A stretch of DNA of 64,000 nt from Metallyticus violacea (GCA_030762175.1 CM060833.1:68885501-68949500); one strand, 5' to 3'; positions 46,746 through 59,530 are shown, counted from the first letter of the stretch. Numbers and translations are program-made. The notes: a model not told the origin generated them from the letters alone.

Positions 46746-48074
46746 GTAAGTTATGCTTTAGCTCAAAGATCCTAGATGCCTCAAAATAAGCAATTTCATT
46801 TCCTGTCATCTTCCTTTTTGAATGGTGTCACAAATCAAGAAATTGCCTATTAGCATATATTAATATTATAAGTAAAAAATTTTTACATGGCCATTTAATT
46901 GTATGCTAATGAAATACATGAAATGCATTTGCATATCAGTGAAAAGTTTACACTGCAGTTTTGCTGCTTGATTTTAATTATATTTTAAATGTGTACTTTT
47001 TGATTCACAGTAAAGATTAGAAACTTTATATATATTAATTTGTTCAGTATACACCTGGAGTAACATTTTGAAATATACAACATCTGTCCTCTCGAAATTT
47101 AGTCTCTTGATGATTATCAGAATTGGATTATCATGTATCATGAATATTCCAATGATGCTATTTTTCATTATTTTGTCCCAGTACTTTCTTTCCATCTGTA
47201 CTCATACTGGTTCTTTAAATTGAGTTATGCTGGAAAAGCAGATAATGAAAAAATGCATCTGCTCATGCAGTGATATTTTTGACACAAATCTCAATTCATT
47301 TTTAACTACTGTAACTCACTAAAAATGAGCCTAGTTGGTGTATTTTTAATTATAGTAATTGTGTCATTTCTAATACTGTTGTATTCTCATGATTAATAAT
47401 AATTAGATGTTGATTTGTATTTCCTCATATAGAAAGAACCAAATATATTTTTGTTCCATATCACATAATACAATATTTCCTAGTCATTAGAAAATGCAGT
47501 TATTTGATCATTGCATGCTAAATTAGAAAATCTTAGGCAAAAGGTTGAAATTTAATATATTAGGAAATTATTAGAAAGTAGTCTTGTACAGTAAATTGAT
47601 TTTAAGTTTCCACTTTGAGCATTTTGCATGATAATGTTTGTACTTGATTCCTAAGGCTGGTACACTGAAAAATAATTTTTTAGTTGATTCATTCTATTCC
47701 ACAAATATTACTTATCTTTAAGAGGTGACATTTCTTTATCTTAGGGTTAATTGATTAGCAGAGATTATTTTGGTATAAAATGCTCTTCACATTCATAAAG
47801 GCATTTTGATCAATTTCAGACCTTATTTAAAAGAAACCTATAAAATGATTTTAGACAAATGTACATTTAATTCCTTCAGCATTTAACTGTAAATGGCAAA
47901 TTTATGTGCAGGCCACAAGATGTTTTTCAAATGCAATTGAACTATATTGCACAATGTTATTCTCACTGAGTATTAGTTAAAGCAAAGTATATTGGAAACT
48001 TAACTAACAGTGAAGTAAAGCAATTATAGCAATAAACAGCATTGCTATTAAGTAACAATACTTTGCTAGGTGCT
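46746..48074. other. ZMYND8 intron, left part
   Basis: No element recognised. Confidence 0.5.
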
Positions 48075-48880
48075 ACTTGAATTTTGAATTTGAATTTATT
48101 TCTCTTTACATCAACATACAATTTTAAATATTACAATAAGATCTACATCTTCACCAATTCCATAACACTAACAATATACAATTATAACGTATCATTATGA
48201 CTCTATTAGAACATTTTAATTCTAAACAAAACTTCATCCAACTATTATTCTATACTTGTAGTTACTTATTTCCTTAGGACTATATACACACTAACACCCA
48301 GATTATTTGTGTATAATAATCCTGTTTCTAATGCTAATTTATTCCAATTCCCTCCCCTATTCAATTTATCAATCATTGACTATCTGACCATTCTTTATAA
48401 TTTCTCCCTCACCTTTGCCTAAATATACTGTAATATCCATAAATTATTATACTTCTAAGGTTACATTTCTTTCTATATTTCCTTCATGATCCTCTTCATC
48501 ATTCTTATCCATTTCTCTCTAACTTTACCTAAATGGTTCCCTGTCATTTTTAAATCCTTCTCTCTTTTTACAGTTAAAATCTTCCTAATTAAAATCTAAA
48601 TTTTTCCATTTTTTATTCCAAACCTTTTCTCTCCATAACTTTGTTTGATAACAATATAACATATAATGAAAATCTCTATTGGTTTCTCCACACATTAAAC
48701 AATTTCCTATTCCATTATCATATCCTAATCCTTTTAAATTCATAACTCCAGTTTTAGCTAAAGCAAACCCTTCTCTACCTGCCTTATCGCATTGTTCTAT
48801 ATATTTTTCTTTACCCCATACTATTTTTATCCCCCTATAAAGTCTCGATGAACTCTTTTCACCTAAACTACTCATTATTT
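48075..48880 (-). mobile_element. Non-LTR retrotransposon 3' end with C-terminal zinc knuckle
   Basis: The minus-strand ORF (48875-48585) ends with NCLMCGETNRDFHYMLYC, a C-x2-C-x8-H-x4-C arrangement typical of the cysteine/histidine motif at the C-terminus of many non-LTR reverse transcriptases. About 500 bp of AT-rich 3' UTR follows, and the copy ends in AAATTCAAATTC repeats at about 48080-48100. It is 5' truncated. Confidence 0.6.
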
Positions 48881-51800
48881 CATGTCATTCAATATCTTCC
48901 AATCTTGGATTTATATTTTTTTCCAAAATTCTCTATTTTGGTATTCTCTATTTATCCATACTTTTCCTGAACCTAGTGTGCTACTTATTACAGATTTTTA
49001 TAAAGCAAAGCAGTTCAATCTAATTGGCATTTATAACATAAATGTGAGCAGCTCAAATTATATTGTGTTGCTTTAAGAAAGGAACCCAGAATGACTAGTA
49101 TACAATTAATATTAATTTTATATTTTTATTAAAAATAATTTGCTGCTTTTTTTAACTCTAAATGAGTTTATGCATTAAAAGAATCTTTTATATACATATT
49201 TCTCACAATACTTGTAAGGTTTACATAGAATAGCAAACTGCAATATTGTTAAAAATTAACATAATTACAAAACTATTCCATCTTGTGTTTAGGGCAGAGT
49301 ATTTACCTATGCTGTCTTTAATACCAAACTTAGGAGAAACTTATCAGATTGCTTAACATTAGCATGTGTCTGACATCAAGAATGGTGAAAACTCCTAAGC
49401 CTATTTAAACTTTTTATTGCTGATATAGGTGAAATAAAATATTTTTAAGGAATAAAAATGTTTTAAAGAATACATTTTTTCTTAATTTATGTAAACACAA
49501 TTTGCTATAATATTTTCCATAGTGCAGTTTTGCATTTTATTGGGAAGGGAGAGAAAAATAAAAGTAAACTGGTATTTCCTTTATATTCTCTAATTGTTTT
49601 AGTATTTTTTTCTGTTATGGTTTTTACAAGTCTTTCTAAAAAGAGTGCCTATAGAGGCTGTTTAAAATTTTCTTTCCCCCTTCTTATGGAACTGGATACA
49701 ATTGTCATCTATAAAAGTGGCTATATAGTGCAAGATTCCATCTATCTTTGTTGTTATGAGCTTGTGTATCAGGTTGCAAAATATTATACAATTTTACATA
49801 GGCAATTTTAGTATGTATGTTTTTATTCTGAATTTATAATGACCTTTATATTGCTAGAGCTATTACAATGCAACATCTTTCCTTTACTAATAATGAAATA
49901 TTAGGGAGTATTTCTATGATGCTATAAATAATGTATTTTTGTTCAAAGGGTAAGCAATATGTAGGCATAAAGTTGGTTGCTTCAGGTACTGTTGGTGTTG
50001 GAATTACTAGGATAGTTTGAGTCAATGCTAACTATAAACCAGTTCCATTTCAGACAAGACTTTTTTGTAGCACATCACATATGGTGCTCTACCCACATGC
50101 ATGCCTTTTGTCTTCCCTTTGTGTTAGTGTCTAGTGAGTCTGAAGAGAGTCAAGCCAAGCAAGCAAGCTTGGCATTCACCTGTTGACCTTGAACAGACCC
50201 TTGGTCAGGCATTTTGATACAAACAGTTTTCCACCTTCCTCTTTGTCTTTATCTCTATCTTCCTTCCTCTTTCCCTCTCTCTCTTCACAGTATGGTTAGA
50301 AAATTCCTGAGAATGCTGCTTAATGATGCAGAACGTGAACTTCTCTAGCTCAAAAAACAATAAACTTGATTTAACAAAGTATTTATTAAATCAGTTACAT
50401 GTTATCGAAAGATATCTGTATAGAGATAACATTATGAACCAGTTGAACATACAAGCACTGTTAGCAAAATGAAATTTTTTAAATCTGCAAAAAGGATATA
50501 AGTGGCTACTAATAGATAGTGAAGTAAAAATTCAGTAATAGAACTTAATAAGGAAAATTGGTATATAAAACTCCAGTATTTTTAGTAAGTCTGCAGCTGG
50601 CACTTCAGCATTTTTGTTTGTTTAACAAAGCTGTTCAACATTACCTTTTTTTCTGATTGTGCTTTACTAGGAGTACCTATATTATAAGTTAGCATGTTTG
50701 TGATTTAAAAATATTGTTAAAGGCAAATTTGATCCCCTCTTGCTTCAAGTATTTTTTTAAAAATAAATGTGTGTTTGTAGAGGCATCAGAACACATCCTT
50801 ATATTTATTTTAATTTTTATAACTATTTTGTCTGTACCTTGGAAGTTGATTTTTTTTAATAATGAAAAGTGTATAAGAAAAATAACATCTTGAAGATAAA
50901 AGTTTGATATATTTCTGCATGTAAATAATATTGCATGTTCGTTGTAAGACGGTAAAATATCCTTGGACTCTCTGCAATGGTCATTTTTTCACGGTAGCCA
51001 GTATTCTGCTCTTCCTTATAATTAGTACTACATAGTCTTTGTGAGTCAGGCACATAATGAGTCACAGATGGAAAAACATGATAGCTGGAGAGGAACCTTG
51101 AAGTATTTCCCCTCCACAAGGTCTGTAGAGAAAGGCTTTTTGCTACTTTTTCTTGTCAAAACTCAAAGACTAAATGTTTCAAATATAAATTTGTAGAATG
51201 TTAGAATGTTATTTACAGAAATGCTCAAGGGGGAAAAAATGGGAGTAACAGTATTATTTTCATGACAGTTACTGATTACATGCTGAGAGGGGGGGGGGGA
51301 GATGCCCTGAACATTTGACAACAAAGCCAATTAGTGTTCTTGCTTTTTGATTTTGCTGCACCATTATAAGTAGTCATATTAGATTGTAGGAGAGGGAGAA
51401 AAACAAAGATTCTAGACATATGGCAACAAAGTCATAATTCTTCAATTTTTTTGAAATTTATTTGTTTTATATAATAAATACTCTAAAACATGTAAATAGC
51501 AGTGGTTTCTCCATTAAATTTGTTAAATGTGGTATTGCATTATGAGTAAAATTTTTGTACTGCTGCTCCTTTTTAGGTAACCTTAAAACTCTCTCTGGGT
51601 AAATTTATAGCCCTGCTACATGAAGTTATTTAATTATAATTATAATGTAATTTTCTCATACAAAGTTTGTAGTTAACATATTTTGCCACATCTTATAATT
51701 GCTTTTTTTAATGTATAATTATTATAGCAAAACAACTCCTGGGAAACAAGTGCAACAGTATCACTTTTCTTCTTCATTTATAGGTATCTAAGAAAGAAAG

Positions 51801-53685
51801 CAAGCACACATAATATTCTAAGTATAAAGTTTTAGTTTAAAACTTGCTCCTGCATGCTTGTGAATAGATAGCTACATCAAACTTTTGTGTTAGGCAGCAA
51901 TAAGAATTAATATTGGTTTTAATTCTTCAGATCTGGGTTTGCAAGCAGAATACACTATATTGCCTAGTTGAATTTTTTCCCTCTTTCACCAAACTAGATG
52001 GCTTTTGGGTATTGCAGAAGTTGGACATCATAAACTTGTTCTATCAACTCTTCAAAAAGCTTGCAGGATCTTGTACAGGCTTTTAAATTGCCTGCTAGAA
52101 ATAACTCAGTATCTTCCTCAGTTTAGAGACAGCATTTTAATTATTATATGTAAGATCTTTAAAAGAATATATATATAAGGAAGAGCATGTAAAAAAAGAA
52201 TTTACTAGAATGTAAGTGATCTTTTCAAGCACCATTTGTAGATGTTTATAATTGATAAATGAGCTGTCTCCCATTCTCACCTTTGTTTAGAAACTGAATA
52301 AAAACACGTGTTATATCTTCCATAAGAATAGTTAGATTAAATACTGTAGCTTCTGGTCATTTAGTCCAGAATCATTCTTATGACCTTATAATATGAAAGT
52401 AATTATATAATGCATATTTTCTCTCTCTCTTACATATTTGTTTCAATAATAAATATAAATATAAAGCTACGTAAGTGTTAAAAAAAAAAAAGTCACATGA
52501 CATAACAAGTTTAAATTTTTGGCTTCTGTGCTGTTGATTTAACTATGGACAAGAGCCACAGAAGTTTATGTCTTCACATGACTAAATAAATAACATTTAA
52601 TTTCATGGTCACTTTCCAGCATTCATATGACCTTTTTCTATCATTCCCCCCTGCCTTTTTTTTTTTTGTTTTAATTGAGCTACTTGAAAATGTTATTAGT
52701 GCTTTGTTTCTAGAGATATAATTATTGTTTTATGCAGGGAAGCTAAACACAGTAGACAAAGGGATCAATAATTTATTACTAAAAGAATACAACTTAAAAA
52801 GTTATACTTTAAGGATCTAAAAGGAAAAATTGTTCTGTAATCAGAGAAAAAGATTTCTGTGTTATGTAAGGCTGAAAGGGGCTAAAATATAAAGAAGAAA
52901 ATGATATTTAAATTGTTTTCAAATCTAAACTCAGTGGTTTTGGTAGAGAAAGTGTACATTTTTAAGTTAATTTGTAATTTAAAAATCCATCAATTTTATT
53001 GCATCCTCTAAATAATATATGTGTGTGTGTGTGTGTGTGTGATTTTGGAATAAGTCAAAAGAGGTTACAGCTAGTACCAAAGCAAGCAAGGACAACTCTG
53101 GTACTGAAAGTGACGGAGGTGGTCGTCAAGCAAATATAATAATAGTGGTAACGGTAATAAACACATGTATACTACCTGGTACGTGTATCTTTATCAGTAA
53201 CATGTTTAGGAATTAATTGCCTATACCATCATTGTGCATGCACATATTGACTCTCTCCCATTCTTGTTCCCTGCTGGTCCTACACTTGCGCATAAATATA
53301 ACAGCACCCTGAGCTCTCAGTGGTATTCCTAAATGTCCCTAGTAGTGCATACATGCATATCAAAAATGCAGGAATGTTAATGTAAGATCATTATATTAAA
53401 AGTATTGTTACATTTCTTAATTTTGATCTTATAGATATATGCAATATCATTTACATGATCTGAAAAAGATAAATAAACTAAAATCACTATAATACAAAGG
53501 ATAGTTCTCAAAGCATATAAGGAGTGATTGTGAATTAGATCTAGAATATTAAAGCAAATTGTATTGATCTATGGGAGTGTGCAAAAAATTAATAACATTT
53601 TAAAAGAAAGCTGAATATTATTATTGAGATAGAAGTATTAGAAGTACACTTTCATACAAAATACTAAGTGTGCAATAGTCTTATA
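48881..53685. other. ZMYND8 intron, central part
   Basis: Contains an 11-bp G run (51289-51299) and a (GT)n run (53019-53041). CT-rich segments occur near 50200-50290. No gene or transposon recognised. Confidence 0.5.
53019..53041 (+). repeat. (GT)n microsatellite
   Basis: About 11 GT units following an AT run. Confidence 0.95.
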
Positions 53686-53870
53686 GTAGCATTTGCACTT
53701 TCCATTTGGGCCCAGGTTTAATTCCCATTTGGGTTTTTGGAAGGTTTTATTGGGGGTTTTCCCTTAGTCCTTTAGATGAATACCTGTGAAACTTATACCA
53801 CAAAGAACCCTGAACTTATTTGGCCAACTTATCTTCTAACATGCTTCTTCTGGCACCATAGATCTTTAGG
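53686..53870 (+). mobile_element. SINE type 4-like fragment
   Basis: Box-B-like GGTTTAATTCCC, then GGGTTTTTGGAAGG and GGGTTTTCCC blocks as in tRNA-derived SINE bodies of this genome. The box A is poor. Confidence 0.4.
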
Positions 53871-55847
53871 TTTGCATTGCCCCTATCTAAAAAAATGTGC
53901 TTATTTCAAAATGTCTTAAAATATAAATTTAGTATAATTATTTTATTTGAATTTAAAAGATGCTCATTATATATATATATAAAACTGAAAATTTCCCATG
54001 ATCTTATCAAAGAACATTGCACTTTAATTAACTGTTCTCATTTTTTTTATTATTGTTTAAATCCTGGGTCATCCTTCATTTTTATAAGGTGTATAAATTC
54101 TGTTCTTGTTTATTTTCTATATAGCTTTCATCTGGCCCCTTATCTTTTTTTTTTTTAATTCCCTTTTCATAATTGCCTTTTCATTGTAACGACTTACACA
54201 TAGTGAATTAATTTATTTTGTTGGCTGATACAGTTATTTGTTCAACTTTGATTTGGTTATGCACATGTCATTTACTTCTTAAAATGTTACATAGTGTACT
54301 TAATGATGTAATTTGGACAATACAGGAAATAATGTGAAACATATCACTTGGCAAGAGCATAGTAAATTCAGCTATAACTGCTTTGGGGAAAGATATTTTA
54401 TTCTGGCATTAAAATGATAGTTGCTCGATATTAGATTATCTGGTTAACAAGAAATAATTTACTTGTTCTGATCCATAAGCAAGAATCATGAATGTAATCG
54501 CAAAATTAACATGCATTTTAGTTGGATTTTGTTATAATACTATTGGGTTATGGATGACTTTGGCTGGGTGCATGAAATAAGAAAAACATGTATAGCAAAT
54601 ATCTCTGGGTCAAATGAAGTGGAGCAACAGAGAAAGAGAGAGAGGATGGGAGAGGTTGAGAGACGCATTGAGCCTGCAGCAGCTGGCACACACTCATTCT
54701 CTTTCCCTCTCTCTCTTCTCCCTCCACAGGACACTCTTGTTACTTGCTGGGTTTTATGCCTGCTTGGTTCAGGCAGACAAAGACAGTCAAGCTATCCTAC
54801 CAGCCTTGTTGCCAAGTTGAGTTGCAGTTCATTCCCCTGTAGCAATAACTAGTTTAACTGGCAGCTGTGAAAGAAAATCCACCCCTCAGTCTTTAGGATG
54901 GAAAGAAAACAAAATTTATGGCCCCAACTCAACCTTCATTATCTCCCACCTTCTTTTCAGTTCCCTCCTATAGTAGGGTCATAAAATGGGAGGAAATATG
55001 GAAAAATATAAAATGAAGCTCAAGGCTGTTTTTTTTTGGGGGTAACACAGATTCACCAACCCTAGTGTTAATAAAAACATTTTAACTCCTACATGAAAAT
55101 ACTATCACCAATTATAATGAATTTCATGGAAAAATTTAGCCTTTAACCCATGTTTGCTAATGCTGGATTATAAGAAACAAAGATACACACTAACACACTA
55201 TAATAATGTTGGTTTAACTGGTCATAATGAACTACTAAAGTAAAAGTCATAGAATTTGTGGTTCAAGAGCTTATACAACCACTTTAAAAAATCCAGTTTT
55301 GGAAAGAACTGCTGCACAGCTGAAATGTGACACTTATAGAAATGTCAGGTATTCATATTTTGTGTTAAAATTATATGCATTTGTTGCGCTAGTTTTTCAC
55401 TGTAAGTGTTTACAAATATACAAATTATGGTAAAACTGAATGTAAAGATTTTTCAATTTTGTTGTTTGATTTTTCTGATTTGAAATTAATAAAAGATGAT
55501 GTTTGTTGAAGTAATTAACTTTCATACTGGAGAGTACTAAAGTTGATGCAAATAATTGTTGTATTATATAGCCTATTTATTACTGTTCTTTCCCTTTCTA
55601 ATAGCATAAACTAGAAACGTTTGCGCAGCCACATATATCAGGATACATGGAGCAGATTTCATAATACCTTAAGTGAACATAGTTATAGAATGGTAAATTT
55701 TAAGCAAATAAAATTCTTGTTTTAGTGTAATACAACTCACATTTATTATAAAATTTGCTGAATATGTAAATTTGAGTTCTTTGTATATGATTTGCAGCAT
55801 TGAGGTAAACTGTTTAATTAATTATAATTATGCTTTTCTTTTGCTAG
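53871..55847. other. ZMYND8 intron, right part
   Basis: An insert-like, GC-richer, pyrimidine-rich segment lies at 54610-54830. Its 100-codon ORF is not recognised and is not part of ZMYND8. It ends with acceptor CTTTTGCTAG. Confidence 0.5.
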
Positions 55848-56028
55848 GCTGAACCATTTTGCAAGGCTGTGGATGTTGTAGAGTTTTCATTTTATCGCAA
55901 CTATGTAGCTCATCCTATGGATCTGTCTCTAATGGAACGTAATATCAAGAAACGGATGTATGGCAGCACTGAAGCTTTTATTGCAGACACAAAATGGATA
56001 TTGCACAATTGCATCATTTTTAATACTT
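55848..56028 (+). CDS. ZMYND8: ZMYND8 orthologue, bromodomain core exon
   Basis: Encodes residues 376-435 plus one base. It covers the ZA loop to helix B: YVAHPMDLSLMERNIKKRMY, then [20 protein letters not shown] and N434. N434 in CIIFN is the position of the acetyl-lysine-binding asparagine. The ZMYND8-specific [23 protein letters not shown] stretch is nearly identical to the vertebrate protein. Donor ACTT|GTAAGA. The base left over joins with AC of the next exon to make Tyr436. Residues 383-391 (VDVVEFSFY) differ more from vertebrates, as expected for a surface loop. Confidence 0.95.
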
Positions 56029-57129
56029 GTAAGATAAACAAAACTAACATTTTCAGTTAGAATAAGATACAAACTCAGTTTTAATTCTTTGTAATGTAAC
56101 TAAACTATGAATTAGTTTATTGGTGGGAAAAGGCATAGAGGTAAACCATATACTGACATTTTCTTTTCCTTGAGAGGAAAATATTAATATAAATTGATAT
56201 ATGTGTATGATGGAATGAGAACAGAATAACTTGTACAGCTTTGTTGAAATTGAAGTAAAAGAAGAAAGATTTGTTTTATCACACAGGTTTTTAAGTTATA
56301 AAAGCACACACACTTACAAATGTGACTTCTGTTGACCATCATTTTTCTTAAAATATTCTTATATTTGTGAGGATATTAAAAGCTTCTAGATAGCAGTATT
56401 ACTTTCAAGTTTAGCATAGCTAAACTATTAAATTCATTAAAATGTAGGAAATCTTAAGTGTGAACGTAAAGCTCATTTTATAGGTGAAGAGAGAGATAAA
56501 AGGTTTAAAAATTTAGAACAGCTTTCTAATGCACTTAATAAGAATTTATTACTGAGAATTAATAATTTTGTTTATTTTTTACGTGTTTAATCAGTCATTT
56601 GTCAATTTTAAAGTTATTTACTAACAGTTTTATAAACAATTTTCCATTGTATATTTTACACTTTCTAAATTTATTAACAATTCCTAATATCATTACAATA
56701 TGCAGCATTATATAGACTTTCTTTATCTTCTGTGTGTTTTTTAAAATTATCTTTTCCTGAAGTCAATAAACTAATGTAATCAATAAAATGTGTTTTTTTT
56801 AAAATTTTTATTTTATTTATTTTATCTTCTGAGACTTTTTTGAGGGCTAAAAATGAATACTTTAATATACAATATCTAGATTAGATCCCTGAGGCTTTTA
56901 TTTCGGTTATTACCCATATTCATAAAATCAATCTTGACTTCTCTTTCCAAGTATATTCAACACCAATTTTGTAAACTGGGAAGCATTAGTAAACTGTGTT
57001 ACTGACATCAAGACTTGAATCTGCCACCTCTCTACCATACAACATATGACACAAAAGGCAGAAATGCAAACTAGCACCAACCAACATCACATACCTTAAA
57101 TTTAATGTTGAAATTAATACAGTGAATCA
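56029..57129. other. ZMYND8 intron, left part
   Basis: No element recognised. AT-rich. Confidence 0.5.
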
Positions 57130-57132
57130 ATT

Positions 57133-57320
57133 AATATAATCTTAATTATCTGGTGAGTTGATTTAATACTCTTATGCTCCACTTATCATTAATTGTACAG
57201 AATATGTTTCACAAGCTGATGATGCGGCCAAAAGCCCGTGAAACATGTTCTGTATAATTCAATGTTAAATGTAGCATAAGTGTATTAAATTGACTAAGTA
57301 GCTAATTAAGATTATATACC
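57133..57320. mobile_element. PLE pLTR inverted pair, subfamily D (copy D1)
   Basis: Arms 57133-57215 and 57237-57320 are inverted copies with about 85% identity by eye, separated by a centre of 21 bp that carries the ribozyme core. A second, more diverged copy of the whole structure lies at 59343-59530, so this is a repeat unit of the genome. Confidence 0.65.
57216..57249 (+). ncRNA. Hammerhead ribozyme candidate, PLE subfamily D, core intact
   Basis: CUGAUGA at 57216-57222, then U, stem II built on CGGC with GCCCG around a CAAAA loop (one bulge), GAAAC, AU and GUU. Stem III is the two-pair type. The stem I start reads AAG against CUG, one mismatch. Confidence 0.6.
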
Positions 57321-57361
57321 TTACATAGTGGTTATCATTAATGCTTATATGTTATAATAGG

Positions 57362-57559
57362 TCATAGCCATGGTGTAGGGTTAGCATGTATACTTCATAA
57401 TCTTGCAAGCTTGAGTTCAAGTCTTGCCTGGGATGAGTTATCTGAGCACTTTTTTTGTTTGTTTGGGTTTTCCCATACCCTGTGTAGTCTCTAAGAGAAG
57501 GAGGGTGAATATGAGCCAAAAACAAACAAAAAATGTTACAACTTACATTCAATAAAGAT
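57362..57559 (+). mobile_element. SINE type 4 (tRNA-derived)
   Basis: Head has ATGGTGTAGGGTTAGCATG (box-A-like) and TTGAGTTCAAGTCTTGCC (box B). Body has GGGTTTTCCCATACCC. The tail is A-rich. Confidence 0.6.
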
Positions 57560-57648
57560 TTAAAAGGATACACTATGGGTAACTTATTTACACAAGTTAC
57601 ACAATTGTAAAGTGTGTAAATAAGTTACCCATAGTGTATGCTTTTAAA
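57560..57648. repeat. Short inverted-repeat (MITE-like) hairpin
   Basis: Arms of about 35 bp (57560-57595 and 57613-57648, one or two mismatches) containing GGGTAACTTATTTACAC flank a 17-bp loop. It follows immediately after a SINE. No coding capacity. Confidence 0.75.
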
Positions 57649-58684
57649 TATAATAACTTCACTGTAAATAGCTTCAAAAATTATACATATAAATTTTCAA
57701 TAAAAGATATTTATCATTAGAAGATAATTATCAAGAAATAAGCACTTCATTTACTGTTTATACCAGAAATTGAAAATGAATGAAGAACAAGAAGTATTAC
57801 TATAGCATATACTGTAAACCTACTTTGGGGCTTACAACTGCAAATACATATGATTGAATAATTGTCACTGCAGATTCTAAGGTCAACAATGATGTCAACA
57901 TATACACAAGATTTTAATCTGAATCTTTTGTATGCAACAACAAACTGGCAAAGTGATGGTTTATAAGTAAAGAGCAGATTTCTGTGAACTAAAAACATTA
58001 GAAATATGCATGTATTTATGACTTAAACATATTTAAATATGATGCAAAAAAGATTTGCATAATTACCTTATAATTTAAAGCAATTATTCAAATTTTTATG
58101 AACTACCTATGCAGTCCAGTGGCTAGCCTGCTGGCTTCTAAACCCAGAGATCCAATACAATTTATAAAATGTAAACTATAATTTCCATAATCAGTAATAA
58201 AACATGTTTTGGATGAAAGAAAATATTAGAAATAAATCAGAATCTCGATAGGGAATTTTTGTTAAGTTGGTAAAAATAGTTTCACGATAACTTTTTGGTT
58301 TGATTTAACATTTTTTTTTTATTTAATATGGTATAAAGTGTATTAGTTTTATTGCTTTAATTTACTTTCTTCATTAAATGTAGCTCTCCTATTATTCTAC
58401 CTTTAAAGTGATCTTTAAATAAGTTTGTGGAGATTTTTACTCACCCTGAATGTCATTAAGTGTCAAAATTTTTATTTTGTGCTGTTGCCTTATATTCAAG
58501 AGGTCCAAATAAATGCCAAATTCTAATATCTCACTTAATTTCCCTTCTCTTTGTCTGTCTCTCTCTCTCTCATTAATTTTCAACTCTTTCCATTCACAAA
58601 CCTTTATTTATTTGTTTGTATCTTTATTTTACTACTCTAATTTAAAAAGGTGTGTGCATGTGTACTAAAATCAACTCGTTTATA
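57649..58684. other. ZMYND8 intron, mostly unrecognised
   Basis: A SINE-head-like scrap (CAGTCCAGTGGCTAGCCTGC) lies near 58112. The remainder is not recognised. Confidence 0.4.
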
Positions 58685-58972
58685 TGATCAGGGCAGTAGA
58701 GTTCTGCACTTAGGCAGCAGAGGGCAATAGCATGGTCCATTTGTAATGTGCACACCTATTAAGAAGCAGATGACATTACACTGATTGATGATAAAGGTGA
58801 AGATTGGGATTAGATGATGATGGAATGAATGGCAGGGGAAATCAGAGTACCCAGAAAAAAACCTGTCCAGGTGCCACTTCGTCTTCCATAAATCCCACAT
58901 ATGCTCTGGGGATCACACCCAGGCCACTTCATTGAGATGCGAGTAGCCTAACCACTCATCCACGGATTTAAT
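58685..58972 (-). mobile_element. SINE type 3 (tRNA-derived)
   Basis: On the minus strand the head reads TGGATGAGTGGTTAGGCTAC (box-A-like), then GGGTGTGATCCC (box-B-like). Body has CAGGTTTTTTTCTGGGTAC and GCCATTCATTCC blocks, as in 29495-29785. Confidence 0.7.
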
Positions 58973-59044
58973 AACATTTTCAGTTTTATCTAGTTTTGGC
59001 CCGACCTCAAGGCATATGAATGCAGAATATATTTACAATATTAA

Positions 59045-59190
59045 TTCAATTAGGAATCTAACACAGTGAAACATCCATTAATAATCTCTTCTGAGTTGAA
59101 CTATTAAGATCACTCTTTATGGTTTCACTTATTGGAGATTCACTCTGAATATGTTTCATGAATCCTCGAACACATCCTCAGCTGTTAAAC
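59045..59190 (-). mobile_element. PLE pLTR fragment, subfamily C (copy C2)
   Basis: Matches the left half of C1 (TCTAACACAG, AATAATCTCTTCTGAGT, TTATTGGAGATT). The opposite arm is missing. Confidence 0.6.
59149..59181 (-). ncRNA. Hammerhead-like motif of copy C2 (mutated)
   Basis: CUGAGGA and GAAAC are present. Stem II is disrupted (GUGUU against UUCAU), and the cleavage triplet reads AUU. Confidence 0.5.
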
Positions 59191-59342
59191 AACCAGTTAC
59201 ATAACACATTCTTTATTAAGTTGAAAAGAAAATAGAAATAATATGGATAACTATTTTTAGGACACTGTTAGTTGCCAAATGTTTAAAATGATTATTCTTT
59301 TATTTTAAGACCAACTTTGTGTCAGAACTAATACAGTGAAGC

Positions 59343-59530
59343 AACTTATATATTCTTATTAGCTGGTCGATTTAATACTCTTATGCCTCACTTACCATAA
59401 AATTATATAGAACATTTTCACAGGCCGTTGCTCATGTCATTAGCTGTGAAACATGTTCTGTATAATTTAATGGTAAGAGGAGCATAAGTGTATTTAATCT
59501 ACTTGCCACCTAATTAAGAATGTATTATTA
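59343..59530. mobile_element. PLE pLTR inverted pair, subfamily D (copy D2)
   Basis: Inverted arms around a GGCCGTTGCTCATGTCATTAG centre. Outer blocks (AATACTCTTATGCC, ACCTAATTAAGAAT) match D1. Ribozyme core positions are mutated on both strands (CUAAUGA, GAAAA on the minus strand). Confidence 0.6.

Noticed and set aside
50060..50300. CT-rich segment as a mobile element shared with 34289-34352 and 45160-45250
   Set aside because: Similarity seems limited to low-complexity pyrimidine runs.
54550..54852. 100-codon plus-strand ORF with a CCACAG acceptor-like site
   Set aside because: Translation is low complexity, matches no part of ZMYND8, and the frame would not join the flanking exons, which already join to each other in phase.
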